Source of the DNA: Metarhizium brunneum
Lineage: Eukaryota; Ascomycota; Sordariomycetes; Hypocreales; Clavicipitaceae
Direction: 5' to 3'
Assembly (NCBI RefSeq): GCF_013426205.1
Contig: NC_089422.1
Span: 3,906,001-3,970,000 of the forward strand
Length of the DNA stretch: 64,000 bases
The position numbers were made by a program, and so were the translations under genes. The notes beneath the pieces were generated by a model that was given only the letters and a program-made list of their open reading frames with translations, was not told the DNA's origin and did not search any database. Shown here piece by piece: positions 22,540-35,600 of this stretch (position 1 is the stretch's first letter; every line of letters begins with the position of its first letter).

Positions 22540-24977
22540 CTAAAAGCCGATGGGGGACAGAGGTTTAATTGGTGACAATGGGCGAAGCTGCCTTGTCGTC
22601 TCTTGCGGTTCACGCTCACTATTAGTGGTAACATTGGTTGAGATTGTTGAGATTCTGGACCCAATACTCGCATTGGAGCCAGAGAATTGACGTTGGAGCA
22701 CCCTGTTGCTATTGTCATAATCGGAGGGTTTGTTGCTATCAGTTGACGACAGCTGACGATCGTTGTGTTCGTCTATATGTGAAGGGCCATTGGGTACGGT
22801 TATGCCTCTAGGCGGGGGTTGATCGAAAAGTCTGTATTCTTCTTCGATGAACTTTGCCTCATTCTTGCAGCCTATCCAGCAATCACTCCAATCACACACC
22901 AGAAACTTGAAGCAAAAGGCATCAATCTTCATGCATGGTTGGAAACAGATGCACAGATTCCTAAAGTCCATCTTGTTCTTATCGGAACGAGATAAGAGTA
23001 GACTCAGGTGACAGGTGATGGCAAAGAGGAGGTAGTAGTTAAAGGGTGACAAGTTGGACAATTCTTCAACAAGTAATTGTGGCACCTTGGTTGCCCCCGA
23101 GCACTCGCGAGCGATCCGGTCTTGCGCCGCTTTGGGGAACAATTCGTCTGGAAGTTCACGTAGCCATGCCTTGAGCATAGAGCCAATGATGTTGATATCG
23201 TAGAGGTCATCGTCTTTGAACAAATCAACGTCGTACCCTAGGGGAATTGTTAACGAATGTCAAGACGGTTACCAATGGTGAGATATGGGATAGCTTACGT
23301 TCGTCAAACTTTCTCTGCCACTTCTTGATTTGCGGGCCACTTCCAGGAACTCGGTATAAACCTTCGACATCGCAACCCTTGTGATTTAAATAATCAATGG
23401 CTCGCCAAGGGAAAGCCGGCATCCAAAACTCCGTCTTATCTTTCGAGGTCTCTAGACGCTTGGCAATGCGCGTTATCCGAGTCTGTTCCACTAGGGGGAG
23501 GTTGAGAACTTTGAGGATATAGTGTTCATCGTCTACAGCGTGTTCCCGTTCCGTCGTGCTTCCGCTTCTTGAGCTCTTGCCAAAGAGCCCTTTACTAATT
23601 ATATCAGCAGCCCTAGTGGAGGAACTCCGCAGCCCGCCAAAAAACCCGGAGCCATTCTCTTTTAGAGATGACGGAAGAGCACCCTTCTCCTTGTCTCGCG
23701 ACGAGTCACGGCGAGCGGCCCTGTCCTCTGATCGATTCCGTGCACTCGAATTCATCATATCTCTGAATGCTCGGTCTTGGGCCACGGGGGCGGTCCGGAG
23801 AGGCATAGCGTTGTCGTAATTCTCGTTTCGGCCTAGAGTAGCAGGAGCAAGGACTGGCGCGGCCTTTAAATTGTTGTTCCGATCTTTGTCCCTATGGGAC
23901 CTGGTTCTACTCAACAACCCGAATGACTTCGTCTTACTCCTCTTGCCGCCTGGCGAATGGGCAGATGTGCCGTCGCAGTCTCCAGCGGACGACAGTGATA
24001 GCTCGGATCGGGATGGTAGCGGAGGCTTCTGCAGGTATTCTTGTGTATATGGAAAATCTATCAGAATCAAATCATGTTAGCAAGTCTACCTGTCCCAGTG
24101 TCGAGCCATTTGGGGGGGATAAAGGAACAGCAAGCATGCCGGGACAAGCCAAATATTGGCAATGAGAGGGCTTCCTCGTCCATTCGGTCACTGTTCTCGT
24201 GTTTCTCCTGGGCACGCTCAAGAGCAAGAGCCGGATGAGTATCATACTTTCAGACTTTGGCGCACGTGGCTCTTCGGGACCTCTGGTAGCCAAATATTCC
24301 TGCGAATCCGAGAGCTGCGGGCAGGGGTTTTGCGGGAGTTGGTTCGAACTCTTGGAGGACTTATTGAAGTGGAAAAAGCCACTCTTGGTCGACGGCCGCT
24401 TCTCTGCGTCGGAGGTGACCTGACGGAAGGCTGGGGAGGCAGATCCCGAAATCTGGTCGTGGTATGGAGGGGACTGTTCGTGCTGAAGTTGAAGTTGGGG
24501 TGGACGAGGTTGGTTCGTCTCGTGGCCCAAAGTCAGCATATGCCCCCTCCCAGTCTGCGAAGCCTGCGAAGTCTGCGGTCGTTTGGTGGCGGCAAAGCGA
24601 CTGGTCAAGGATACAGAAGGTTGGGAGCGAGAGTGAGATTGTGACTGAGAAAGCTCCGACTGGAGGGAGTGCTGTGACGGCTGCGACTGCAGTGACAGTG
24701 GCAGCGAAGGCTGCAGCGAGACAGGTGGCCTTGGGTGGATGGGCGATACGTTGGCAGTTTGCACGGCCGTTTCAGCAGTCGATTCGATGCATGCGGCAGT
24801 ACCAGTCCTCGTCGCTTGCGCCGTTGCCCCCAAACCGAAGCCGGTGGCTGCTGCTGCGGTTGCGCCAGTTGCTCCAAGACGGTGGCCGCGATTGTGTGTG
24901 CTTCGGATTGAGTTTGCGCTCGTGTTGGCCTTTGTGCTGCCCAGAGGCAGTGGCTGCGGCGTGGGCCGGCGTCCCAT
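22540..24977 (-). CDS. RhoGAP domain protein
   Basis: Predicted GTPase-activating protein for a Rho/Cdc42-type GTPase, acting on polarity, actin or wall growth. Three exons: 24248..24977, 23299..24057 and 22540..23237, giving 728 residues; the phases fit exactly. The N-terminal 400 residues are low-complexity (Ser, Gln, Pro, Arg) and likely disordered. The RhoGAP fold is about 455-650: GLYRVPGSG with arginine finger R479, MLKAWLRELPDELF, LSPFNYYLLFAI, and the Asn-containing MDFRNLCICFQP. The C-terminal 100 residues are again Ser-rich. The first intron (190 bp, donor GTATGA) is the least certain; the alternative donors tested do not keep phase. Similar in architecture to small fungal RhoGAPs such as Rga-type proteins without LIM domains, but no specific orthologue is claimed. 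Confidence 0.88.
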
Positions 24978-27546
24978 GTTGATGTCGACAATCGGGGCTC
25001 TCGACTCTCTGCTGCCTCAATCCTCGACGTCGCTTAGAAATTGCCGGGCGGCGCAGCAGTGAGCGGCCTGAATCAGTTGCAAGATTCCGGTCTGGAGGAC
25101 CAGACTCGAGACGGCGCCAGGGGCAGGGTGAAATTGGTCAGGTCAACAGTGCCCAGCGCCTGTGTGTACTTTACCTGAGCAGGTGGCCTATAGGCTGTTG
25201 GGGGTAGGCTGTAGTAGCCTGTAGCCAGTGGCCCAGTATCCGGTTAGCCCGTGGTCTCAAGTCCCTGGGGTTCACCCTGCAGCTGTAGCCAGTGGCCGGT
25301 GGCCGCTGCGGACGACCGGGTAGCAGTGTTGCGCTTTATTTTTTTTTTTTTTTAATTCGCCCTGGTTGTGTCGAGTCAGCGTGGTAGTTGCCGTCCTTTT
25401 GCTTCCGTACAATAGGGAGTACGGAGTACTCCAGCTGTCGAGGGCTGGGCGCTAGTTGAGGTGGCCCGAGGGATGGGATTAGGATGGATCAGAATGGATC
25501 AGCATTAATCAATGCCCGTGAATTGTCCGTCAATGCCAGGACCGAAGGGGGTGGGGTCCAGGTTCAAGCCTCAATACAAATGTTGTCAATGTGCCTGCCT
25601 CCCTGTGTCGCTCGTGCCTGAATCGATTTGCTCCGTAGGCTTCTAAAGTTGGTATCGTCTCGTGTGATGCAGCCACGGGCCCGGCCACACAGAGTTGGCA
25701 AAGGGGTCGGAAGGGGCCCTGCTCCGGCGTGGCTCGCAGCGTCCGCAGACGACAAAGAACCAAGAGGCTGCGGTGTGCTGTTTAATGTCGTGCGACGGGA
25801 TGACTGTGTGGGTGTGAAAAGAAAGGCCTAGTTCTCCGTTCTCCGTGCTGAGAGTACAGACCGTCCGTCTGGTAATCGCAGAGGGATGCGAACCCGATGC
25901 GCCGCTGGTTCGCCGCTTATCTGTTTATCTGTTGGTTCTGTCTCGCCTGGTCCTGCCCTGTCTTGCTTTAGGCAAATTGTCAATCCGTGCCTTCCCTTTA
26001 TCAGTGCCTAGACAACAAGCATGGCCCAGCATTCAATGAAGCATACGCAGCACCAGTGCTTCGTACTCTTCACGCGGTAGGATGATCCGAGATGAGCCAG
26101 CGATCAGTCAGCCAGCCGTCAACCAGCAAGGGGGCTGTCAGCGCCAAGACAGGACAAAAGGACGAGAGCGCTTTGAGCAGCCTGGCGAGGACAGGAGAAG
26201 CCTGAGTGGGGTTCCGGAGTTGGATCGAGACTGGCTGGTGACTTTGTCCGTCTCGTCTGGCTGTCAAAGTCATCAGAATACTCAACGAAAGCTCGCCAAC
26301 AAAGGGCTTATCCAGGGCGAGACGGTGGGCGAGGTTCAGCTTGTTCCTCAGACAGGAGGAGTGTACGGTTCACATTTACGATGAAAGCACCCGGTTGAGA
26401 GGAGAGGGATTCAAATGCAAACAAGAGGTCCGCCCGCAAACAATCTGATGTGGCATGGACTGTGTGCCAGTCGTCCATCCGCTTGAGCCTTTTGTCTTGG
26501 GCCTTGGGGTCTTTGGGCCTCTGGAGCATCATCTCTCCCCTCGCCCCATCCAACCATAAACGATCCGTCATTCGCCGTACACCAGGTGGCACATGTTGAC
26601 ATAAATTGCCGGCAACGGCTAGACGACGGCTCGTTGAACGAAGTCCATTATCCCGATGCTAGCACAGATGGCTCCAGGTGACCAAAAGCTGGTGCTTGGC
26701 TCCACTGCTCGTCCCCGAAACGATGGCCGTCTAGCCATCTGAAACAACGTGTTGTACCAGTCCCATCCGCTTGTGCAGACAGGGACTAGTCCAGGGGTGC
26801 CAGGGTGCATGGCCAACATTTGAACCAGCATGGCTTTATGTGGAGATGGGCCCCCTAAGGCTAAGCAGAGGAGTTGCGTTTACTCATCCTGTCATTGTCG
26901 TGTTGGTCACTGTGGTGGAATATTCTTGCCCAACAAGAAGTACATATGCACAAAGATACTATAACAGTATATCATAGTATAGAACACGGTATCGAGGTGT
27001 CTGGTCTGGTCAAATACTTTTTATCTTTGGTTGTATTCTGCTTAAGCAGTTAAATACCAGACATAAACCTATCAAGTAAGAAGGCGCTGTTTCTACTACG
27101 TACCTAGGTCTAAGTACTTAACTTTAGTAACAATGCCAGACGCTAAGTACTTAAGTTAGGTACCTAAGTAGGTATGCAGAGTACGAGCCCTTACGGAGTA
27201 TGTACCTACCTTCTTAAGTACTTAAGTACCTAAGTAGGTAGGTACCTACATACCTCTCAAAGGAAGCACGGAGTATGTAAAGTAGTCAGGTAATTGAGTA
27301 CGCATCCCCCTCTTTCCGAATTCATTTTCATTTCTTTTCTACTTTGTGGAAGAAATAAAAGCGGTATGCCCGTTGCTTTCTATCAATCCTCCGGTGAACT
27401 TGCGTGGCAAAGCAGAATGCTCCCAAACTCTCATCAGTCGTTTGACTTGATTACCTAAGCTTGCCGCAAGGGCAGTTCTCGGGTTGTCTGCTGCCTCAAA
27501 TTTCTCTGATCCACAACAGCTTCAACTTCTCTTGTTGCCCAGCACC
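24978..27546. other. Intergenic, 2.6 kb, between divergent RhoGAP and BET2
   Basis: Divergent promoter region without a supportable gene. It contains the repeated word CTGTAGCCAGTGG (near 25218 and 25283), a 15-T run at 25339..25353, TACGGAGTA motifs at 25420 and 27192, and a dense block of short TACCTAGGTA/TTAAGTACTT palindromes at 27100..27256. Confidence 0.6.
27100..27256. repeat. Block of short palindromic words (TACCTAGGTA, AAGTACTTAAGT)
   Basis: Over about 155 bases the sequence is built mainly from TACCTA, TAGGTA, AAGTACTT and TTAAGTAC in both orientations, with no fixed period. The same words recur at 37841..37920 and in small patches near 28888, 59145-59200 and 60950. It lies about 290 bp upstream of BET2. 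Function unknown; possibly a family of simple repeat expansions. Confidence 0.7.
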
Positions 27547-28589
27547 ATGGTTCACGAAGGCACAACCACAGAGAGCCTGGCCCTTGCCGTGCAGGCACAT
27601 GTGAAATATGTGCAGAGTCTTGATACCAAGAAGGATGAGCTGGACTATTGGCTGACCGAGCATTTGCGGCTTAATGGTGTTTACTGGGGCCTTGTTGCCC
27701 TTCACCTGCTTGGACAACCCGACGCCCTCCCCCGGCAAGAAACGATTGATTTTGTGTTCTCATGCCAACACGAAAATGGGGGATTTGGCGCCGCCCCAGG
27801 ACACGATGCTCACATGCTGTCCACAGTAAGTGCTGTGCAGATTTTAGCAATGGTCGACGCCTTGGATGATCTCGATGCGCGGGGACATGGCAAAGCCAAG
27901 GTTGAAAAGTGTAAGTGACCCCAAAGCCTCGAGTGTCTAGGTATCGCTCTAACGTGAGAACAGATATTGCAGACTTGCAGGATTCCAATACCGGCAGCTT
28001 TTATGGCGATGAGTGGGGTGAGGAGGACACCCGATTTCTCTACGGTGCGTTGAACGCGCTATCGCTCCTCGGTGCCCTATCTCGTATCAATCTTGACAAG
28101 GCGGTGTCACACATTCAAAGCTGTGCGAATTTTGATGGCGGATACGGCGCAAAGCCTGGTGCGGAGTCGCATTCGGGCCAGATCCTGACCTGCCTGGCTG
28201 CTCTGAGCATTGCCAATAGGCTGGACGTGGTAGATGAGGAGAAGCTCGGAAGCTGGCTTAGCGAGCGACAGACCCCGAGCGGCGGTTTTAACGGCCGCCC
28301 TGAAAAGAAGGAGGATGTCTGTTACAGTTGGTGGGTTCTAGCCAGTCTAGCTATCCTCAAGCGGACACATTGGATCGACCGTGATGCCCTCATTACCTTC
28401 ATCTTGAGCAGCCAGGATTCCGAAAATGGCGGCCTTTCGGATCGCCCTGGTGATATGGTAGATGTTTGGCACACATGTTTCGGCCTTGCCGGCCTCAGTC
28501 TCTTGCAATACCCTGGGATGGTGCCGGTGAACCCGGTTTACTGCATGCCCGAGGCCATTGTTGCAAAATGCGTTGGGTCTAATAGATGA
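27547..28589 (+). CDS. BET2: Rab geranylgeranyltransferase (GGTase II) beta subunit
   Basis: Catalytic subunit that, with Bet4 and the Rab escort protein, attaches geranylgeranyl groups to the C-terminal cysteines of Rab GTPases such as Ypt1 and Sec4. Two exons, 27547..27910 and 27964..28589, with a 53-bp intron; 329 residues, the usual family length. The prenyltransferase alpha-alpha barrel repeats are visible as repeated [16 protein letters not shown] motifs ([17 protein letters not shown] near 76, [13 protein letters not shown] near 175, [13 protein letters not shown] near 222). The zinc ligands are D239, C241 (in EDVCYSWW) and H291 (in DVWHTCFG), one off the rat numbering D238, C240 and H290. 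All catalytic features look intact. Confidence 0.96.
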
Positions 28590-30057
28590 GGTCGCTGGTT
28601 CAAGCCCTCCACCCTCCACAAACAAACAACGACAGCCGGTCATGATTCTCAACTATTGCCGCGTCTCACCCTCTTGCCATCTAATAACCTGCTAAAGACA
28701 CCTCCCCGTGATAGCTAGGATACAAGGCGAGAGGAGAATGAAATATGTTGGTTTTTCAGGGGCATATCCCCTCCCTATGGAGATTGCCCCGTAAAGTCCT
28801 TCAGACATGCGCCATGGCGTAGATTCAACCAAACCTTAGGTGACGAACTGTACGTAGCACGTACAGGTCTACTAATTGTTTTTCTAGGTAGGTAAATAGC
28901 TGGAGCCTTTGGGGCACTGCAAACTGGTGCACCCAGTCCAGACTACGAAGACAAGAAATAAAACTTCAGTCACATCTTAGTATTCCATCACGTCTACTTT
29001 TTAAACACTTCGTGCTATTCAGGAAAAGAGCCTTGTGAGAAACCTACCATCTTTATCTTACTCTTTCGCGGGCAAGTGTGCCCGGCTGAATGCCAAGGCC
29101 AACCGAAGCAAGCCCCAATAAAAATGTTGACGATGTGAAATTTACCGACTACGACATAGAATTTTGGAGAGCTGTTCTTGTTTTTGGTCAAATGTGGCTA
29201 TATCTCGTCTAAACTTTAAGCTGATTCGTTCTCAGTTCACCTGGTGATGCCTCGCCCGAGTGTCTCCGCGCAGATGTACCATACATTTTGCCAGCTGGCA
29301 AATCATGTCATTGAACTGGTAAACACTCAGGATGGCCGATAGGGAAGGAGCAGGCCGTTCAACGTGAATGTTAGGGCATGAGCCTCTCGACGCAGTTCTA
29401 CCAACCACCACTCTTCGACACGCTTCTAAAATTGGCCTCAAATTGCTCGCCACCTTGTCCACGGGTCACATTATCCTGCTCCTTCATATTGCACAGTTAT
29501 TCTCCGTCAAATAAGGTCCTATAAGCTTCTACTTGATATGTTTGGCATCAACTCCCACCATATTGGAACTTCCAGACTCCAATCATAGGGGTAACCTCGC
29601 GCTATCGGATCGCAGCTTCCTCCTCTGGGTTTGCCATGGATGGAAGACACAGAATGCCAATTATGGCATTCATGCAAACGGTAAGAGCGTACGATGATAT
29701 TTCCTGCCCACAGCCGCCTTCGCTTCTGCTACGGACTGGTTGTCATGTTTGGCTGGTTGTTTACTTTACTCTTCCCTGCCTGTGTCAGAACATCTCCGTA
29801 CCTCAGGTCTCTCCACTTGCTCTTTTCTCAATTCCGCTATCACCTATTGCTTCTTTGCTCCTGTAATTCAGATTGGGCTGCACGTCCTTTTGGTTGCTGC
29901 TTTCTTGTTCATTGAACCACACCTGACTTCAGTACTGAACACTCCTGTCAAGAGTTGGAGCCGGGGATCGCATCGTTGGTGCCGACTTCGGGCCCGGCAT
30001 GTCATGATTCTCTTGCCACCTCGGATTTGTTCAAGTCTAACTTTTCACACCTAGGAT
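28590..30057. other. Intergenic, 1.5 kb
   Basis: Carries the BET2 3' flank and the upstream region of the next gene. A TAGGTAGGTA patch lies near 28888. A strong 3' splice site (TCTAAC branch, pyrimidines, CCTAG ending at 30054) immediately precedes the next start codon, which points to a 5'-UTR intron or an unseen upstream exon. No RNA gene was confirmed. Confidence 0.55.
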
Positions 30058-32030
30058 ATGGAGTCCTCTCTCGAGTCCACGAGAGATTGTACACCGGTTT
30101 CAATTAACAAGAACATCCCGCTCCTTTGCACAGTTTGCCCAGAGGCACCCCGCTTCTCGGACGTATCGCATTTACTCACACACATCGCCTCCAAGGGGCA
30201 TCTGCACCATGAGACACAAACCAAACTCAAGTCCCACCAGGATATCGCGGCATCTATGACCTTGCAGCAGTATGAAAGTTGGTACAAAGCTAATGGAATC
30301 GAGGCGCTTCTTGTGGAGAGAATGAAGGCAAAACAGAAGAAAGAAGCAGCAAAGACCAGCCGCACTCGAGATTCAACTCCATCAGTGATATTGAAGGTTA
30401 GTAACTGTCCTTGTCGCAGTGTGTATTGAGCAGAAGCACTGACCCAGTGATTAGTCTAGACGGAAGTCCAAGCGAGGCTCCAACAAGACGAAGGTGAAAG
30501 CTGAACAAGACGATATGGCCCAAGATTATCCTCTCTTTCCTGGATTTTTCCCCTCTGAAATTGATGCGGAGGTGGATGAAGAGTTTGCCAGCGGTGACAT
30601 GCTGTCACTCAAGGGCCAAGTTTGGCCGGGCATGGGCAAAATGGACCTTGCAAATGACGATATGAAACGAACTCGAAATCAACGTAAACCCAATTCGGTA
30701 ATTGAGAAGATGAAACATATTTCCGAGGGAATTGAACCTACCCAGGTTGTCATGACGCCAGATCTAGAGGTCGAGAGGGTCAAGGGGGTCTATGACAGTT
30801 CCTCACCTATTCCTGGTCAGGAGGAAGAGGTAGTCTTCTATTCACACAACAGACCCCACGTCGTCGCCATACATGGTACTAACAGTTCCAGACCCCTAAA
30901 AAGACGGTAAGACCTAAACGAAAGCGGTCACAAGCGCTCGCCGAAATATCAGTCAACGTGCCTCGCCGTGCTAGCAGACGGCCTGGCCGTCGAAATGGTC
31001 AATCCAAAGTCAAGGCGTCTCCAGAAGAGAGCAACGGTGACAGCATCTTGCCGATTGCTGCAAGCACGACCTCTCTTAGACATGGAAACGATGTCTTCCG
31101 CGACAACGATGATGATGGAGTTTCTGGTAAGCCTCCCTAAAAATCGAAACTTTGCAGCTGCTGAGTGTTCAGGACTCTACGGTGATCGCATGTTCACAAC
31201 CCCGTCACGCCAGGACCAAAGGTACAGGCAATCAATATTCTGCTTGATATTTTTTTATACTTAGAATTGGTAGACCTGACATACGCAATCGAATCGGCTT
31301 GTTTCCCCATGACCGTGTGTCTCACTCGCCGCTCATATCCCCGACGCCTTCGTCTAGGGACGTATCGTCTCGCTTATTTCCAGCAAGAAATATACAGCGC
31401 CCAAGGATACAAGGGAGTGTTTATGAGAACTATGGTGGACACACGAACTTTGGTGGGTTGCCATGTCGGTTTTTTTTTTTTTTTCAATTACTTGCCATTT
31501 ATTGACATTCAATAATTTCAGTTGGCCAACCCGAAGCCACATCTTTTACTATGAACGACCCATCGATATACAACTATTCCTCCAGGCTGCCATTTTTATC
31601 TTGCAACAATGTCGGTAGTTCAGGGAACTACATGTTTCGCTTCAATTCGAACAGTCTTCTGCAACCGAAACCGGAACGGCATCAAAGCCCTGGACATGGG
31701 GAGATGGTTAATGGGACCGGAAACCCCCAATACCTGCATATCTCTGAATCAAATCCGCTTTTCGCTCAGGATCGACCGGTTTTCGGCTCATACAGTGCTA
31801 CAGGGCCATCTCAAACACTCTCTTCTTTCGGTTTACAACCAATAAGTCGCAGCGGCGATTACAATCAAGCAGCAGCGAACAACCAAGAAGACCACGCCAC
31901 CACGAGTTGCAGCATCAAAATGGAGAGCCATTACAGCGATATGATGGCCAACGTAGCAACCGGAGAGTGTAAGCAAACTAGCTTCACAGAAAATGAAGTA
32001 TGGGCGAGTACCGAGACGTTGGACTTGTGA
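30058..32030 (+). CDS. Zinc-finger-like protein of unknown function, six exons
   Basis: Six exons keep phase throughout: 30058..30396, 30455..30829, 30892..31126, 31173..31221, 31265..31452 and 31522..32030; 564 residues. The N-terminus has one C2H2-like motif (C24, C27, H42, H48) followed by a helical segment LQQYESWYKANGIEALLVERMKAKQ split over residues 72-96, which looks like a conserved fungal module. Next come acidic and basic disordered parts; residues about 245-270 contain RPKRKR and RRPGRRNG, weakly AT-hook-like. The C-terminal half is Asn/Ser/Gln-rich. A DNA- or RNA-binding nuclear role is a guess. The introns of 46 and 43 bp are very short, and for the first a 31-bp alternative acceptor gives the same frame. 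The start may lie further upstream (see the splice site ending at 30054). Confidence 0.75.
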
Positions 32031-32660
32031 GCGACGCACGAATATGCATCACCAATGCCTTCAGCATCATTATCTTATGGGTGAAACTGGGTCGAGCATC
32101 GATTTTACGGTATCATGGACATACATTTCGGTTCTTGGGTTTTTTACTGGTCTTCTCCAGAGAAATGCACTGTTATATAAAGCGGCGAAAATTAATGCAC
32201 GGGACGTTCACCAATTCATTATGGGGTATCCATCCATATCAACAGCGGCATTCATACTATCTTCTTACCGGCTTATACGGCGTCTCCGCGCTGAATGAAG
32301 TCTGAAGTCCTCTTGTGCCGTCGCTCTTTTCAAATCCTTATTCAATCTCGATACCACGTCAATTTCTGGGTTACTGCATGAGGTTAATACGCATCATATC
32401 GATATGTCAAAGGGGTGAACGGCGGAAATAAAGTATAAACACAGTCTAGGAGGGCACACCTCCTGAATTGGGAGATACATGGTAATGTCTGCACTCAAGT
32501 GATGCTATCACTTGTCTTTCATTAGGAGTTCTATGATCTCAATACTACTACTATTGATGCACCTGCTCCAAGGGCATGTATAGGTCAAAAGACGGAATAG
32601 CTCACAATTATATACCGCAACCGCCTTGCAAGTTCCGACATCTGCACGCACAGTGATGCC
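32031..32660. other. Intergenic between convergent genes
   Basis: 3' flanks of the zinc-finger-like gene and of MSH3. Open frames overlapping 31993..32305 look incidental. Nothing else recognised. Confidence 0.6.
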
Positions 32661-35600
32661 TCACAACTGCTCAATACTCGCAATCAAATGCTCTAGCTGA
32701 TCTGGTCCATCGCTCATTACTTCAGCTAGCATTCGGCTGGCCCCTTTAAGGCGCCGCATCCTCATATCCAGTTCCATCTCACCAGATTTATTGGCCGCCA
32801 CATCAATGACCTTTTTGGGAATCCGCGCAAGACGCGCAACATTCAACCCATAGGATCGATGAGCAACCCCTTCGCCCACTTCATAGAGAAACGTGATCTC
32901 CTCATCACCATCAGGCCCCTTGCCAGCTTTAAATCTCATGTGCAGGTTACTAACACCAGGCAGGCCTTCCACCACTCTAGCCAGGTTTTGGTAATGCGTG
33001 ATGAATAGCGTGAGGCAACGCGTCTCAGTTGCTACATGCTCCAAAACTGCTTGAGCAATGGCGGCACCATCGTGAGTGCTGGTCCCGCGACCAAGCTCGT
33101 CGAGAATAACCAGGCTCCGTGGAGTGGCAGAGCGTAATATTCGTGCTGTTTCAGATACTTCCACCATGAATGTAGATTCCCCTGCGAAGAGGTTATCCCT
33201 TGCGCCGGTACGAGTGTGAATTGCATCACAGAGCGTGAGGGAGATGGCATCTGCGGGGACGAAGGATCCGATCTGTGCGAGGAGCACGATGAGGGCGAGG
33301 GCGCGGACGTAGGATGATTTGCCGCCCATGTTGGGACCTGTGATGAGGTGTGCCAGGGGCGAGGGATGGGCGAGGGTGGTGCTGAATGGGATGTAGCCCG
33401 ATTCGATGGTATGTTCTGCAATGGGATGCCGACCTTGGGTGATGGCCACTGTAGGCTCGGATGAAGATGGTAAGAAGGTTGGTTTATTGTATCCTGGCTG
33501 AGCGGCGACCTTGGATAAGGAAAGGAGACAATCGAGTGACGCGAGTGATGAAACGGCATCACGAAGTGGCTGGTAGTCGGATGATATCTCTGCGAGTAAA
33601 TCCTTGAATGCCTTGTCGCAAGCGGCGGCGAGAGCTTCGCGGTGTTGATCTCGCTCGCTAATCATGCGCATTACTTCGGGGGTATGGAAACGAGATACTT
33701 TCTTGGTGCCCGAGATTTTGCTCCACGATGCAGGGACATTTTTTATGTCGCTGTTGGGGACTTCAATGAGGAATTCTATGCCTGCCACTGTCACGTAGTC
33801 GACCTTTTTCTTTTTCAGCTTCGCGGCGGCCACTTTGAGATGTTCGCCTAGTTCATGCTCTACGTGTGCAATGCCCATCTGCTGGTCTTGAATGTCTTCG
33901 GTTTGATAGTCTTCTCGGAAGAAGGCATACTTGTCGTCCTTTCGAGCGGCTTCGAGGTTGATTCTCTCGAGGTAAGACACGACTGTGTTGAGAATTTGGG
34001 GAAGTGCGTTGATGGAGGTCGCGAGGAGAGGAGACGAGAAGGGGTTGCCGGAGGGTGATTTGATGGAGGAGTAGTGCGTGGCAATCTTTTGGAGGGTGTG
34101 CAGGACGGAAAGGAGTTCGGGACGCGTGCATTTCCCGTAGTAGATGCGAATGAGACTGCGCTCGAGGTCCGTCTTGGTTGTGGCAAGGAGTCTCTCGAGA
34201 TCGTCAACCGGCGCTGTGGATTGCTTGTTGAGAAGTTCCTCGACAGCAGCGAGTCTCTCGTCGAGACGGTCTTGGTCTAGCAGGGGACGGCCGACCCATT
34301 TTCGGAGAAGACGCTGCCCGAAGCGGGTGAGCGTCTTGTCTAGAGCCCAGAAGAGACTGCCTCGTTCTGCGTGGTCCGTGGAGTTGCGGTAGACCTCGAG
34401 GCTCTCGAGGGTGGTGCCGTTGACGAGCATGTGTGACCGGGTAGTGAAGCTGTGGAAATACTTGGTAAGATCAAAAATGTGTTCCAGCCCGTACTCCTTG
34501 AGGTGGTTGATCATGGCTGACAAGCATATCGTGACTGGCTCGGGAAGCTTGAGCACCTTGTCAAGTAGAGCACTAGCGGTCTCGTTTTGCGACGTGTCCT
34601 TGAGCTTGTCGGCATAGAATTGCGTGACGTGCGAGTAGGCTTCTGCCGCCATTGTGGGTGGCCGAGGCACCCGCTCTACTCGACTTCGGTCGCCGAAGAC
34701 ATTGGTGCTGCTTCCTGATAGGTGCTGAACCAGTTTGTCGGTTCCCTTGGTGAGATCGCCCACTATGAGGAACTCACAGGGTGAGATATGCAGCAGTCGC
34801 GTTTCGATCTCGCTTCTCATGAATCCATCTTCGAAGTTGTCGTGGATGATGTCGCCAGTTGCGGGTTGGACTGCTAGTATGCCGACGTCTACTTTTTCAT
34901 CGGTTCCGCTTCCTTTGGATTTGGTCTCTGTTATGCAAAGCAAATAGCCGCCGGCTGGCGCTCCTTCCGCTCGTTGATCCAGCTCGCCAACTTCGTCAAT
35001 ATATGTTCCTTTTGTGTAGACATTGGTCAGCTTTCGGACGAATGGGGTGTTGCGATTGTCGCCTGCTTTTTTCAGTGCAGCGGTTTCTATTTGTCGAACC
35101 ACGCCAACTTTGTGTCCTGCTGCTACAAGCCGCTTCGCGTGAACAGAGAGTCTGTGGACAGGGACGCTTGCTGAGGCGAAACGATCGAGGTGTGCTTCGG
35201 AAGGATCTGCGAAGGTGTTGGTAAGAGATCACACGGGAGCTTTCAATAATATTCTGGTACATACGCTCATCATATCGCATTTTTCCAGGTATGCAAACGA
35301 TGCCAAGTTCCTTCGCCGCGGTTCTGGCATCCTCTCCGAAGAATCGAAACTTGTAGCCGACTTCGACAATTAGAATCGTATCCAGATGCTTTCTCTTGAT
35401 GTCTAGGAACTGAATCTCCATGGGCGTGAGTTTGCCGCTCTTTGCGCCCTTCTTCTTTGCCTTTGCGGGCGCTGGTGATTCGTCTTCGTCCGCATCTTCT
35501 GCATCGCCATCCTCGCCTCCTGCGGCCCCCTCATCTTGGGCCACCCTTGACCTCCGGGCCATGGCATCAGGGTGACCCAGTTTCTTTACAAATTGCCGAT

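Noticed and set aside
24340..24365. GGTTCGAACTC resembling a Pol III B box
   Set aside because: Lies inside the RhoGAP coding exon with no cloverleaf around it.
28575..28625. tRNA-like B box (GGTTCAAGCCC) just after the BET2 stop
   Set aside because: Neither a T stem nor an acceptor stem pairs around it and no A box sits upstream; probably chance.
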